Part shown: piece after piece, positions 7,251 through 17,363 of the stretch
How the letters are laid out: every line of letters begins with the position of its first letter
Position numbering within the stretch: the first letter of the stretch is position 1
Source: an uncultured Roseburia sp.
GTDB taxonomy: Bacteria; Bacillota; Clostridia; Lachnospirales; Lachnospiraceae
NCBI GenBank assembly: GCA_910577925.1
Contig: CAJTOI010000009.1
Span: 43,222-107,221, forward strand
Length of the DNA stretch: 64,000 nt
Reading direction: 5' to 3'
Notes under the pieces: generated by a model
The model's input: only the letters and a program-made list of their open reading frames with translations
Databases searched by the model: none
What the model was told of the DNA's origin: nothing
Translations under genes and position numbers: made by a program

Positions 7251-8707
7251 CCTTCCGTCTCCTCTCCGTTCTCCGCAAAGGAAAGTTCAATCCTGTCCTT
7301 CGGGATTTTCAGGCTGACATAATCGTTTTCATTCCAGAGGTACTCGTCGTGCAGATGAATATCCTCCTCGCTTTTTGTCCGGACAATGTAGTGATAGTGG
7401 TCTCCCTTGTATATCAGCGAAATAATATGGCCGCAGATGCCCCCGGTGTCTGTATCGTCGCTCATGGACACCGCACGAACCGGAATCCGCACGGAAACCT
7501 TTACCCCGTCCGTATGGATTTCATTGCCCGAAGCGTCCGTAAGAACTCCCTCTGCGCTGACGGAGGAACCCTCGTACAGCTTTGTCAGATCGCATTCGTA
7601 CTCGCCCTCGGCAAATACCACCGTATAATTTCTGGTGAGCACGCCCTCAAAAATATTCAGGTTGGTCTCGGCCATAATCACATGAATCCCGTCCGGCTCC
7701 ACGCACATGCCGATGGTATCCCCTTCTTTTACGCTCTTTGTGCTCTGAATGACAATCTCGTTGTCCCCGGATGCGACGATAATCTCATAGTGCATCCCTT
7801 TGAAAATGACAGAGCTGACAACTCCTGTCACGGTCCCCCGCTCCGGAGACGTCATGATGATATCCTCAGGCCGCACGACGACATCCACGCGCGCTCCGAG
7901 CGGCATATCGTCGAGACAGTCGAAATCCGCCCCGCAGAAACGGACCCGCCTGTCCCCCGTCATCCTTCCGTTATAGATATTGCTCTCGCCGATAAAGTCT
8001 GCCACAAACACGTTTTTCGGCTCGTTGTAGATCTCCTCCGGCGTGCCTACCTGCTGGATCATACCGTCCGCCATGACCACGACCTTATCCGACATCGTAA
8101 GCGCTTCCTCCTGGTCGTGCGTCACATAGATAAACGTGATTCCAAGCTCCCGGTGCATCGCCATCAGCTCTAACTGCATCTCTTTGCGCATCTTTAAGTC
8201 CAGCGCTCCGAGCGGTTCGTCGAGCAGAAGAATCTCCGGCTCGTTTACAATCGCACGCGCGATCGCCACACGCTGCTGCTGACCGCCGGAGAGCGTCGCG
8301 ATACTCCGCCGCTCAAAGCCCTCCAAATCCACAATTTCAAGCGCGCGCCGGACTTTTCTTCGGATTTCCTCTTTCGGAAGCTTTTTTAACTTAAGCCCGA
8401 ACGCAATATTTTCATAAATATTCAGATGCGGAAACAGCGCATACCGCTGAAACACCGTGTTAATCGGCCGCTCGTTCGGCGGCAGCCTGCTGATGTCCTC
8501 CCCGTTGAGCAGAATCTGCCCTTCGGTCTGAATATCGAATCCGGCAATCATCCGCAGCGTCGTCGTCTTCCCGCAGCCGGACGGCCCCAAAAACGTCACA
8601 AACTCGCCCTTTTTTACCTCAAGATTAAAATCTCTGACCGCCTCAAAGTTATCGTCAAAACGCTTTTTGATTCCCCGCAGTTCTATGATATTTTCCGATA
8701 AGCTCAT
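7247..8707 (-). CDS. potA: Polyamine ABC transporter ATP-binding protein PotA, with extended C-terminus
   Basis: The 486-residue ATPase energises uptake through PotBC. It shows Walker A GPSGCGKTT (residues 41-49), a Q-loop QRYALFPH (usually QNYALFPH), signature LSGGQQQR (139-146), Walker B ILLLDEP (159-165) and the switch THD. After the nucleotide-binding domain come TOBE-type beta segments. The protein is about 110 residues longer than typical PotA, and the C-terminal half appears to hold a second TOBE-like repeat (GVVSSVIFKGMHYEIIV near residue 300 is echoed by GHIISLIYKGDHYHYIV near 430). This extra regulatory domain is an inference from that internal similarity. It is the first gene of the operon. 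Confidence 0.92.
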   Translation of the reverse strand: MSLSENIIELRGIKKRFDDNFEAVRDFNLEVKKGEFVTFLGPSGCGKTTTLRMIAGFDIQTEGQILLNGEDISRLPPNERPINTVFQRYALFPHLNIYENIAFGLKLKKLPKEEIRRKVRRALEIVDLEGFERRSIATLSGGQQQRVAIARAIVNEPEILLLDEPLGALDLKMRKEMQLELMAMHRELGITFIYVTHDQEEALTMSDKVVVMADGMIQQVGTPEEIYNEPKNVFVADFIGESNIYNGRMTGDRRVRFCGADFDCLDDMPLGARVDVVVRPEDIIMTSPERGTVTGVVSSVIFKGMHYEIIVASGDNEIVIQSTKSVKEGDTIGMCVEPDGIHVIMAETNLNIFEGVLTRNYTVVFAEGEYECDLTKLYEGSSVSAEGVLTDASGNEIHTDGVKVSVRIPVRAVSMSDDTDTGGICGHIISLIYKGDHYHYIVRTKSEEDIHLHDEYLWNENDYVSLKIPKDRIELSFAENGEETEG

Positions 8708-8790
8708 GTTTCTCTCAAGCCTCCGCTTCTTTTCTGATTGTAGCAGTGCGATACCTGCTCCTCTGACACGAAAAACAATATTTCCCGTAT

Positions 8791-8834
8791 AAAAACAGAG
8801 TGATCAAGATGCCTTTCGTTTCTTGACCACTCTG
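8791..8834 (-). terminator. Rho-independent terminator of the hybrid histidine kinase gene
   Basis: On the minus strand a 13-base stem (arms 8796-8808 and 8822-8834, one mismatch) is followed by TTTTTATA. It lies between the end of the hybrid kinase gene and the start of potA, isolating the two units. The rest of the 230-base gap holds the presumed potA promoter. Confidence 0.8.
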
Positions 8835-8939
8835 CCTTTCGTTCCTATGCCTTTATCGCTGATAAAATATTATCCGATAATGCGCGGAATGTCAATATCT
8901 ACTTTTCACGGTTAGCGCTGCAGTCCGGGCGGCGTGCTG

Positions 8940-11900
8940 CTATCCCGCCCGCCGCCCGGACACATAAACCCGCTCAATCTGACCCGCGGCATCAAATCCG
9001 CACGTTAAGACAAGCCGGCAGGGCGCCGCATTTCTGCCGTCGCATTTCATCGGCATGTCAAACACAAGGTCCTCCTCCTGCTCCTTTAACGCCGTCAATG
9101 ACAGCCTTGACAGCCATCCGGCCTGCTCCTCCTCCGGAATGTAATCCCGCAGAATCACATCCATGACCACATCATAGCTTATCTGCTTTCCCACCAGCTC
9201 CGGGTGAAACACATCCTGGAGCATCACGATGGACTCTCTCTTGAGATTAATCTCCCAGCAGATATCCGTAAAATACGACTGGCTCTTAAACAGCGGATGA
9301 TTGTACCGGTGCAGACCGGCCTCCTTTTCCTTGCGCGTGAGTCCGTAATTTTCCGTCCGATGCGTCCTGACGTCCCCGCTCTCCTGCTCCGGCACGTGTC
9401 TGCCGCCCAGCCATTTGTTCATCACACGCAGAAACTGGCTGACATCCAGAGGCTTTGCGATATGCTCATTCATGCCGGCGTTCATGGACGCCCGTATATC
9501 GTCGGCAAACGCATTTGCCGTCATCGCAAAAATCGGTATCTTCGCCGCGTCCGGCCGCTGCAGCGCCCGGATTGCCCGCGCCGCATCGTTTCCGTTCATA
9601 ACCGGCATCTGAATATCCATCAGAATCACATCGTAATAGCCCGGCTGCGACAACGTCATCTTATCTACGGCCTCGCTGCCGTCTTTTGCCCACTCTATTT
9701 CAAAACCTGTCATGCCGAGAATTTCCATCGCAATCTCCGCATTCAGATCATTGTCCTCGGCAAGCAGCACGCGTCTTCCCTTGAAATCCTCCCTGGCCGT
9801 TGCGTCGACCAGAGTCTCTACCTGCTCCGGCTCCTTGTCCCCCAAAAGCGCTTCCATCACACGAACCAGACGCGAGCGGAACAGCGGCTTTCCGAGAAAC
9901 GCATTGGCTCCTGCACCGCGCGCCTCCAGCTCGATATCCGACCAGTCGCAGGCGGATATAATGACAATCGGCATGTCCTCCCCGACAATCCGGCGGATTC
10001 CCCGCGTAACGTCAATCCCTTTCATATCAGGCAGCTTCCAGTCCAGAAATACCGCAAAATAATCGTCCTGCTGCTCATGTCGGCTTTTCACCCTGTCCAG
10101 AGCTTCCCTGCCGCAGAGCACCCACTCACCGCGGGCGCCAAGCTCGTTTAAAATCGCACAGGTCGCCTCGCAGGAAAGTCTGTCGTCATCTACGACCAGC
10201 ACTTTCAAATCCATGAAATCCGGCAGAAATACCGTATCTTCCTTCTGCAGTTTCAGAAAAACGGCGACCGTGAACTTCGTGCCTTTCCCGAGGCTGCTCT
10301 CCACCTGGATATCTCCGTTCATCATGCGGACGATATTCCTCGTAATCGGCATTCCGAGCCCGGTTCCCTGGATTTTGGCAGTCTGGCTGCTGTTTGCTCT
10401 AACAAAAGGTTCAAACAGGTGCGGAAGATATTCCTCCGACATTCCGATTCCGTTGTCCTCAAACACAAACTCATAACAGCCGTGCAGCGGAATCACGGAC
10501 GGCTTTTCCGAGATGGAGATGCTGATTTTACCGCCTTCCGGCGTATATTTGATCGCATTCGTCGTCAGATTTGTAAAGACCTGCTGGATGCGGAGGCTGT
10601 CGCCGATTACCTTTTCATGCTGCACGTCGCAGACCGCCACATTCAGACTGTGGTGTTTTTCCTCGATCTGCGGCCGCGTCATTGTAATCAGATTATCAAT
10701 CAGATCCGGCAGATCAAATTCCTCTTCCGCCAGGTCCACCTTCCCGGATTCTATTTTGCTCATATCCAGCACTTCATTGATGAGCGCAAGCAAGTGACGG
10801 CTCGACACCGTAATCTTTTTCAGACAGTCCTCCACCCGCTCGCAGTCGTCCAGATGGGCTCCCGCGATCGCGGTCATTCCGATAATCGCATTCATCGGCG
10901 TCCGGATATCATGGCTCATATTGGAAAGAAACTGTGTCTTCGCCGCATTCGCGCGGTCCGCAGACTCAAATGCGTCCTGCAGCGCCTGTCTCGACTGCTG
11001 CTCTCTCTCCTTCTCCTCGTTAATCTGCCTTGAAGACCAGAGCACGTGGCACAAATCTCCGTTTTCATACCGATCCACCACCGTAAAAATCCCCTGGCAC
11101 CAGCCCATTTTGTGGATCCGGTATTCAATTGACAGGCTGTCGCGGTTTTTCATGCGGTCCGAGAGACTCTCAAGATTTAAAAATCTCATCATCTCCTCCC
11201 GATGCTCTTCCAAAACCGAAGTCTCGACCCAAAGGCGGAAGCCTTTTGACGCCGTCCCCCGATTTGCCAGATATTCCTGTAAAAAATCGAGGCTCGTCAA
11301 TTCTTTGTAGGTATCGTTTTTTACGTCTATATAGTAGGTGCAGAAATAAATCCCGCTCAGGCTTCCGATGATATTAAACTTCTCCTGCTCGGCCGCAATA
11401 TATTCCTGTTCCTTTTTGAGCACCGTCTCAAGCGCCACTTTCTGTTCCAGTTCCTTTTTCTTTGCCGCATCAATCTGCTGTACCACAAACAGGACATCAA
11501 CCAGGCTGCCCTTCTCATCGTATGTGACCGGAATAAAACTGCAGCGGCACCACCCGTAGGTTTTGCCGCGGAATTCATAGCTGATCATACGCTGCCCGAG
11601 CAGACGCTCCGTCAGATTATCCGTCCGGATAAACTCCGCCACGTCCTGCATATACTCCGGCTGTACAATCCCGCTCATAATCACGGAAAAGTGCTGGCTG
11701 ATAGAACCGTTTGTCCCTACCACGCTCCGGACACTCTCCTCCGCGCCCAACTCCACAAACTGATCCGTCCGCAGATGAAGAACATACAGTGACAGGTAGA
11801 TGCGGGCCAGGGAATCGATAATAGAAAGATAGCGCTCTTTGTCCCCGTAGATATCGGTCTGCGCGATCGTTCCGCCCAAAAGCCACGGCGCCCCATCCTC

Positions 11901-12239
11901 GTGCCTTGCAACCTGTCCGACGGCATGGCACCAGTGATAATCGCCGCTCCTCCACCGCATCCGGCATGTGACGTCGTAGCTTCCCCCGTCCGACACCGCA
12001 TTCCGGTATGCTTCCAGCACGCCTGCCCGATCCTCCGGATGCAGGCGGCCGATCCAGTCTTCCCGCTCGGCCGGGAAATCCTCGTCCTTCGCATAGCCGA
12101 ACATGCTTTGAAGACTCTCGTTCCAGAAAGCCTTTTTCATCGCTCCCGTCTCGTCGAGCTCGATGAACCAGATGCCGGATTTCACACCTTTGTCTGTTAA
12201 ATTCGGGTTTTCCTGTATCGAATGAAAATGCTGCCCCAT
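8940..12239 (-). CDS. Hybrid sensor histidine kinase with two receiver domains
   Basis: The 1099-residue protein has no evident transmembrane segment and is probably cytoplasmic. Order of domains: a PAS domain (about 20-130), two further PAS-like segments (about 140-275 and 290-420), a HisKA dimerisation helix with phospho-acceptor His443 in FLSNMSHDIRTPMN, and an HATPase domain with N, G1 and G2 boxes (NGIGMS, GTGLGM). Then follow receiver 1 (about 675-795, acidic VVDDD and acceptor Asp in VFLDWKLP) and receiver 2 (about 820-940, LLAEDN and LMDIQMP). A C-terminal segment of about 120 residues looks like another PAS-like fold. It lies next to the YesN/YesM genes but is followed by its own terminator. 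No output domain is present, so a phosphotransfer partner elsewhere is expected. Confidence 0.9.
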   Translation of the reverse strand: MGQHFHSIQENPNLTDKGVKSGIWFIELDETGAMKKAFWNESLQSMFGYAKDEDFPAEREDWIGRLHPEDRAGVLEAYRNAVSDGGSYDVTCRMRWRSGDYHWCHAVGQVARHEDGAPWLLGGTIAQTDIYGDKERYLSIIDSLARIYLSLYVLHLRTDQFVELGAEESVRSVVGTNGSISQHFSVIMSGIVQPEYMQDVAEFIRTDNLTERLLGQRMISYEFRGKTYGWCRCSFIPVTYDEKGSLVDVLFVVQQIDAAKKKELEQKVALETVLKKEQEYIAAEQEKFNIIGSLSGIYFCTYYIDVKNDTYKELTSLDFLQEYLANRGTASKGFRLWVETSVLEEHREEMMRFLNLESLSDRMKNRDSLSIEYRIHKMGWCQGIFTVVDRYENGDLCHVLWSSRQINEEKEREQQSRQALQDAFESADRANAAKTQFLSNMSHDIRTPMNAIIGMTAIAGAHLDDCERVEDCLKKITVSSRHLLALINEVLDMSKIESGKVDLAEEEFDLPDLIDNLITMTRPQIEEKHHSLNVAVCDVQHEKVIGDSLRIQQVFTNLTTNAIKYTPEGGKISISISEKPSVIPLHGCYEFVFEDNGIGMSEEYLPHLFEPFVRANSSQTAKIQGTGLGMPITRNIVRMMNGDIQVESSLGKGTKFTVAVFLKLQKEDTVFLPDFMDLKVLVVDDDRLSCEATCAILNELGARGEWVLCGREALDRVKSRHEQQDDYFAVFLDWKLPDMKGIDVTRGIRRIVGEDMPIVIISACDWSDIELEARGAGANAFLGKPLFRSRLVRVMEALLGDKEPEQVETLVDATAREDFKGRRVLLAEDNDLNAEIAMEILGMTGFEIEWAKDGSEAVDKMTLSQPGYYDVILMDIQMPVMNGNDAARAIRALQRPDAAKIPIFAMTANAFADDIRASMNAGMNEHIAKPLDVSQFLRVMNKWLGGRHVPEQESGDVRTHRTENYGLTRKEKEAGLHRYNHPLFKSQSYFTDICWEINLKRESIVMLQDVFHPELVGKQISYDVVMDVILRDYIPEEEQAGWLSRLSLTALKEQEEDLVFDMPMKCDGRNAAPCRLVLTCGFDAAGQIERVYVSGRRAG

Positions 12240-12383
12240 CCGCGCCTCTCCTTTTCGATGTTCTTCTTTTGTTATATACTATACCATAGATTCTCCTTTC
12301 AGTGTATACTTAATGTCCGCTAAAATAAGGAAAACGAACTACATCTATAGCAATTCCGTCTTTCGGGCTCAGACATGCTTCCT

Positions 12384-13820
12384 CTATGAATAATCCCGAT
12401 TCCTCCGGTACTCGGTGGGCGATACGCCACAGGCGCTCTTAAATGTCTTCATGAAATGTTTCTCATTTTCATATCCCACGCGTCTGCCGATCTCCGCAAC
12501 CCTGAGATCCGTCTCCGCGAGCAGCCGCTTTGCCTCTTTCATCCGTATATCGCGCAAATAGTTCACGAAATTGCAGCCGGTATACCGCTTAAACTCGTAC
12601 GAAAACAGGGAATAATTCATCGATATCATATTCGACACCACTGCCATATTCAAATCCTGGCCATAGTTTTCCTTAATGTACTCCACCGCCTTTTGTATCT
12701 TATGTTTATTTCTGTAATCCTCAAATTCCATATGTATCCTGCCGTGAAACTCCCGCATCCAGGCGGTCATGTCCGCGGCAAACGCGTCTATCGTCGGCCA
12801 GGAAAAGACATTCGCAAACCCTGCAAGCCTCTCATTGTCCACTTCCAGCACATTCTGATACGTCGACCAGACGCCATCCGTCAGTATCCCGACATTTTCC
12901 GCAAAAGAGTCCACGCTCACCTGTCCCCGCTTTACCTCCCAGACAATCCCTTCAAAAATACGGCAGGCCTCCTCAAACTTATCCGTCGCAAGCATCTGCA
13001 CAATCTGGTGAATCCGATTTGTGTCTACCAAAAATACCCCCCTGGTATTTTGGGGCGCGTAGGCCATGATGCCCTTTCCCCTGCCAAACGCTTCACTCCT
13101 CGCGGCCCGGCTCTCCAGATACGCCTGCTTTAGCTCCCGCAGCCCCTGATGCGGCAGGCTCTCGCCTGCGGAACTGCCCTTTAAGACATCCTCACAGAGC
13201 TGCCCTTTCTTATGCTCCTCCACAATAAAAATCTGCTGTCCTGCAAGCTCTTCCAGACAAATATAGTCACCGATGCCATTTTCTCCTTTTTCTCTGCAGT
13301 ACACGACATAAGGTTCCGCGTAAAACAGCCTGCCGAACTGGCCCGTCATCGCGGCGAGTTCCTTTTCATCGACATTCTCCTGCAGCATAAAATACTTTAG
13401 CTGCCTGTGGCTGATACTCCGGATTTCTTCGTCTTTCTGCTGATTTTCTTCGATCTCGCGGTTAAACTTCTCTAAAATCTCCCGCACCTTCTCCCTGTCC
13501 ACCGGCTTTAAGAGATACTCTCTGACCCCCTGGCGCATCATCTCCACGGCATAGGAAAAATCGTCATACCCGCTGACCGCAACCGTGAGCGGGACATGTT
13601 CGCACTCCTGCATCGCCTGCACCAGCGCAATGCCGTCCATTTTGGGCATACGGATATCCGTAAACATCACGTCGATTTTCTGTTCCTTTAAAATCTCAAG
13701 CGCCATCTGGCCGTTGCTGCACTCCATGATAACCTCCACCGGAACTCCGCTCCGCTGGACCATGGCCTTCATCCCCTGCCGTATCATTTTCTCATCTTCC
13801 ACAATTAATACTGTCTTCAT
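12384..13820 (-). CDS. YesN-type response regulator with AraC DNA-binding domain
   Basis: The 478-residue regulator has an N-terminal receiver (VEDE acidic pair, acceptor Asp55 in FTDIRMPKMDG, Lys in LLKPVD). A middle region of about 220 residues of unknown fold follows, then a C-terminal AraC helix-turn-helix pair (INY-like NYSLFSYEFKRYTGCNF, then VGYENEKHFMKTFKSACGVSPTEYRR). It overlaps the upstream kinase gene by four bases, so the two form a cognate pair. Such pairs normally activate adjacent sugar transport genes; the likely targets are the binding proteins, permeases and GH94 genes upstream. Confidence 0.92.
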   Translation of the reverse strand: MKTVLIVEDEKMIRQGMKAMVQRSGVPVEVIMECSNGQMALEILKEQKIDVMFTDIRMPKMDGIALVQAMQECEHVPLTVAVSGYDDFSYAVEMMRQGVREYLLKPVDREKVREILEKFNREIEENQQKDEEIRSISHRQLKYFMLQENVDEKELAAMTGQFGRLFYAEPYVVYCREKGENGIGDYICLEELAGQQIFIVEEHKKGQLCEDVLKGSSAGESLPHQGLRELKQAYLESRAARSEAFGRGKGIMAYAPQNTRGVFLVDTNRIHQIVQMLATDKFEEACRIFEGIVWEVKRGQVSVDSFAENVGILTDGVWSTYQNVLEVDNERLAGFANVFSWPTIDAFAADMTAWMREFHGRIHMEFEDYRNKHKIQKAVEYIKENYGQDLNMAVVSNMISMNYSLFSYEFKRYTGCNFVNYLRDIRMKEAKRLLAETDLRVAEIGRRVGYENEKHFMKTFKSACGVSPTEYRRNRDYS

Positions 13821-15625
13821 ATTTCCTCTCCCCGGGTTTCTGAAATTTCGTGCCGTTTCGGTATTCTTACAATAACCTTCGTGTAACAGCCCAAACGCGA
13901 GGCAATCTCAATGCCGTACTCCTCGCCGAAATTCATGTGTATGCGGTCCTGCACATTCTTAAGTCCGATCCCGTTTCCCGAGCCGCCTCCGGCTGAAATC
14001 TCGCCGGTAATCCTGCCGTACAGCTTCCGTACCTCTTCCTCGGTCATCCCTTTCCCCGCATCCGTAATCTCTATCGCGCAGTCCGTCCCGGATATGCTTC
14101 CCTTGATATAGATCGTCGTATCCTCCGCGAGCTGCTCTATCCCATGGTAAATCGCGTTTTCCACAATCGGCTGCAAAGACATCTTCGGTATTTCCTGCAG
14201 CATCACTTCTTCGGAGACATTCAGTGACAGAAAAATCTCATAGTCAAACCGCAGATTGATGAGCGCCAGATAATTTCTAATATATTCAATCTCTTCGCGC
14301 ACCGTCACATTCCCGGACACCCATTTCATACTGTAGCGCAGCAGACGCCCCAGCGCCGTGATAGCGTCCGAGATCTCATATTTTTCCTCGATCTCGGCCA
14401 TCATTTTTATCGACTCCAGCACATTATAGATAAAATGCGCGTTAATCTGATTCTGCAGCGCCCGGATCTCGGAATCCTTCGCCAGAAGCTCCCTTCTGAG
14501 ATTATCTTCCATCAACTGCCGGATGCGCTCCATCATTTTATTGATCTGGGCGCCGAGCTCTCCCATCTCATCTTTACCGCAGTCCTCGATCACGACATCC
14601 AGATTCCCGTTTTGTATCTCCCGGATGGAGGCGATAATCTCGTAAAACTTGCGCAGGACGCCTTTTACGATCCGGTTAATCAGAAATGCCAGCGCCACCA
14701 GAAGCGCCGCCATCGCGACAATAAAAATATCCCGCATTCGAAAGACCTCTCCTACCGCCCCCGTGATTGTCTGCGCACAGACAAACATGCCGTTTAATTC
14801 TTTTACCGGCATGTAGCCGACAATCAGCTTCTCCCCGTCAATTTCCGTATAGTAAGCCTCCTGGTTTTCGGAAGCTTCATTCTGTGCCAGAATGATGTCC
14901 ATAAGCTCCGCTGCACGCGCGCTTCCGCTGCCGTCATAGCGCTTTCCTTTCTCGTCAATAAAGCAGCTGAACATACCGTCTTCCTGTTCATACAGCCCCG
15001 GAAACATCGTCTCCATCTCCATTGCCACCTCCAGGATTCCGATTGTTCCATTTTCCACATCGGTCATCACCGTCACAAAAGACAAAATGGATTTCTGCTG
15101 CATGGAACCGTTTTCCTCAAAAATCCGATCCGTATAGCCAAATTTCCACCCTTCCGACGCGTCTTTTGCCCACGCGAGCTTTTCCATCCGGGACCGCCGG
15201 AACAGAATCGGCATCATCTCCTGCATCGTATCGCTGTCTGCGTACACCCGCACCTGATACAGATAGGGATTGCTGTTCACCATGCGCTGCAGGGACGCGA
15301 TGTCCCTTTTATAAAACGATATCAGCTCCTCCGTCGGAATATCTTCCCCCTCTTTCGTCCGGTTCAGAAAATGATTCAGCCCCGTGTCGTTCCGAAAAAT
15401 CTGCGTGGACATATTCACGGATTCCACATTTTTAAGGATCTGCCCGTGATTCTTCTCCATTTTATATTCCAGAGACACTCTCTGCTGTTCAACGACATTC
15501 CGCTCCATATTGCGAAACAAAATCCCCGAAAGCACCGCCATACATACCGCGACAAAGAGAATGATCATTCCGGTAAATTTTGTATTCAGTTTCATTCCCC
15601 GAAAACATTCGATTATCTTTTTCAT
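13817..15625 (-). CDS. YesM-type sensor histidine kinase
   Basis: The 602-residue kinase has an N-terminal helix (GMIILFVAVCMAVLSGILF), an extracellular sensing domain, a second helix near residue 300 (IFIVAMAALLVALAFLI), a HAMP linker, and a His_kinase domain with acceptor His397 in NQINAHFIYNVLESIK. A HATPase follows (IVENAIYHGIE, DAGKGM, GNGIGLKNV). It starts one base after the stop of the binding-protein gene, so sensor and binding protein are tightly coupled. The extracellular domain, perhaps together with the binding protein, would sense an oligosaccharide. Confidence 0.92.
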   Translation of the reverse strand: MKKIIECFRGMKLNTKFTGMIILFVAVCMAVLSGILFRNMERNVVEQQRVSLEYKMEKNHGQILKNVESVNMSTQIFRNDTGLNHFLNRTKEGEDIPTEELISFYKRDIASLQRMVNSNPYLYQVRVYADSDTMQEMMPILFRRSRMEKLAWAKDASEGWKFGYTDRIFEENGSMQQKSILSFVTVMTDVENGTIGILEVAMEMETMFPGLYEQEDGMFSCFIDEKGKRYDGSGSARAAELMDIILAQNEASENQEAYYTEIDGEKLIVGYMPVKELNGMFVCAQTITGAVGEVFRMRDIFIVAMAALLVALAFLINRIVKGVLRKFYEIIASIREIQNGNLDVVIEDCGKDEMGELGAQINKMMERIRQLMEDNLRRELLAKDSEIRALQNQINAHFIYNVLESIKMMAEIEEKYEISDAITALGRLLRYSMKWVSGNVTVREEIEYIRNYLALINLRFDYEIFLSLNVSEEVMLQEIPKMSLQPIVENAIYHGIEQLAEDTTIYIKGSISGTDCAIEITDAGKGMTEEEVRKLYGRITGEISAGGGSGNGIGLKNVQDRIHMNFGEEYGIEIASRLGCYTKVIVRIPKRHEISETRGEEI

Positions 15626-15626
15626 C

Positions 15627-17222
15627 CTACTCTAATCCCAGCCGTTCCTTCGCCTCATTCACCTGTCTCGTGCTCGCTTCCATTACAAGAGAAAATCCCA
15701 GCTCTTCGCGCTTCTTCACATACGCCGCAAGCACGGCGTCAAATTCTTCTTCAGAAGACGCCAATAGCAGCTTCGGCAGCGTCTCTCCCCATGCCTCCTT
15801 GATCTTCTTGTCCGCGTTCCCCTCTTTCGTATTCGCGTCGAAACTGATCTCATACTGCCCGATGTATCTTGTGTACGGCACCGTCCATTTCTCCATTTCC
15901 ACAACCGGGTTTTTCTCATCACTGTCCCATTTCCACTGCAGCTGCATCACATTGTCCTGAAACATCCAATATGCATTATCTGCTCCGTAAAACCTGTCAT
16001 ACTCTGCTCTGTCACGCTCAAGCAGTTCGCGCACCTCATCCTTTATCACGATTTTGCCGTCTTTCTCGTCGTAAGTCTCACCCTCCACGCCAAGATAGGT
16101 CAGCTTCTGCCCTTCCTCGCTGATCAGGTAGGTTACAAGCCCGATCGCTTTCTGCGGGTCTTTGCAGTTTTTTGAAATAAATGTCACCGTCCAGCCGTTA
16201 ATCCCAGCCCCCATCAGCACCGGGTCGTCCCCCGCGCTGTTTTTCGGACCGTCGACCGCAATATAGATACGCTCCGGATGCTCTGCGTACAGTTCCCTCT
16301 CCAGATCCGCAATGTCTGTCCTCTGATACAGCATACAAAAATACTGCCCGCGCGCTATTTTTTCCTCCATCTGTGTCCTCTGGTCGATAAAAATATCGTT
16401 TTTCAGATACCCTTCGCTGCCCAGCCCGCGGAACATTTTCAGCCAGCGGATATATTCCGGGTCCGTGTAACGGTCATAATAAGCCCCGTCTTTCTCATAA
16501 GGCACTGCAAGGAAATTCTGCAGATGCTGGTCGAATGAGTCGCATCCCGTATCCGTGAAAACATGGCTTCCCACCGGTATCAGCGGATATCCGTCCACCT
16601 CGGGAAACTGCTCCGCGGCCGCCCTCACCGCCGCCGCAAATCCCTCCGGCGTCGTCATATCCGGGCTTCCGATCGCCTCGTAGATATCCTTCCGCACCAG
16701 AAAGGTCTGATTTGAACCGATATTGTCATGCTCTCTATAGTCTTCCGGCGTATAAGCGGAATTGGGATAGCAATAGATATTGCCGTCCTCTTTTGTGTAC
16801 CAGTCTGCAATTGTCTCATCCGTCACTTCCCAGAAATAAGGTTCATACTCGTCTGCAAGTTCATTTAACGCATACACCATATCCTTTTCGATCATTTCAT
16901 CCGCCTGCGGCTCCCACCAGCCGAGCGTAATAAGATCCGGCAGCGTATCCGAAGAAATCAGAGAATTCAAAAGCTCCGTCTCATCGCCGTATGGCGTGAC
17001 AAACCGGATATCGACGCCGGTTCGCTCCGTAATCTCTTTTGATACCAGATTTTCTCCGAAACCGGTATTGTACCAGGAATAGTTGATATACCATTCCAGC
17101 GTCACCGGCTCTTCCCGCTCTTCGGTGCCCTCCCCTGGCGCCTCGCCGCCGCATGCGCAGATCGTCAATCCCACGAGCACCGGCATTACAGCATATCCGA
17201 TGTGTTTTCTCCGGTTCCTCAT
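15627..17222 (-). CDS. Extracellular sugar-binding lipoprotein, CUT1/LplA type (second binding protein)
   Basis: The 531-residue lipoprotein starts MRNRRKHIGYAVMPVL with a signal peptide ending in TICACGG. ATG 17222 is preferred to upstream ATGs because GGAAAGGG lies nine bases ahead. The body (VTLEWYINYSWYN, NQTFLVRKDIYEAIG, INGWTVTFISKNCKDPQKA) is that of the large solute-binding proteins that accompany YesM/YesN and LplB/YtcP permeases. A terminator separates it from the permease genes, while the kinase gene follows after one base. It may therefore act as a sensor accessory as well as, or instead of, a transport component. Its ligand is unknown. Confidence 0.85.
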   Translation of the reverse strand: MRNRRKHIGYAVMPVLVGLTICACGGEAPGEGTEEREEPVTLEWYINYSWYNTGFGENLVSKEITERTGVDIRFVTPYGDETELLNSLISSDTLPDLITLGWWEPQADEMIEKDMVYALNELADEYEPYFWEVTDETIADWYTKEDGNIYCYPNSAYTPEDYREHDNIGSNQTFLVRKDIYEAIGSPDMTTPEGFAAAVRAAAEQFPEVDGYPLIPVGSHVFTDTGCDSFDQHLQNFLAVPYEKDGAYYDRYTDPEYIRWLKMFRGLGSEGYLKNDIFIDQRTQMEEKIARGQYFCMLYQRTDIADLERELYAEHPERIYIAVDGPKNSAGDDPVLMGAGINGWTVTFISKNCKDPQKAIGLVTYLISEEGQKLTYLGVEGETYDEKDGKIVIKDEVRELLERDRAEYDRFYGADNAYWMFQDNVMQLQWKWDSDEKNPVVEMEKWTVPYTRYIGQYEISFDANTKEGNADKKIKEAWGETLPKLLLASSEEEFDAVLAAYVKKREELGFSLVMEASTRQVNEAKERLGLE

Positions 17223-17331
17223 ATCATCCATCCCTTTCCAAATCCCGTTTCCCATACTGTACTTCAGCCGCATTACAGCTTTAACTATATCAAAAAGCCG
17301 CATTCAGCGCAAATCTATGGGCTTGCACTGC

Positions 17332-17353
17332 AAAAAGGCTCCAAAAAGGAGCC
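17332..17353 (-). terminator. Terminator after the sugar permease operon
   Basis: On the minus strand GGCTCC, a TTTTT loop and GGAGCC (17337-17353) are followed by TTTTTG. It lies between the end of the second permease gene and the start of the second binding-protein gene, so the latter needs its own promoter. Confidence 0.75.
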
Positions 17354-17363
17354 CTCCCGCATC

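Noticed and set aside
7349..8173. A 274-codon plus-strand open frame opposite potA
   Set aside because: It is antisense to a strongly supported ATPase gene and has no recognisable motifs.
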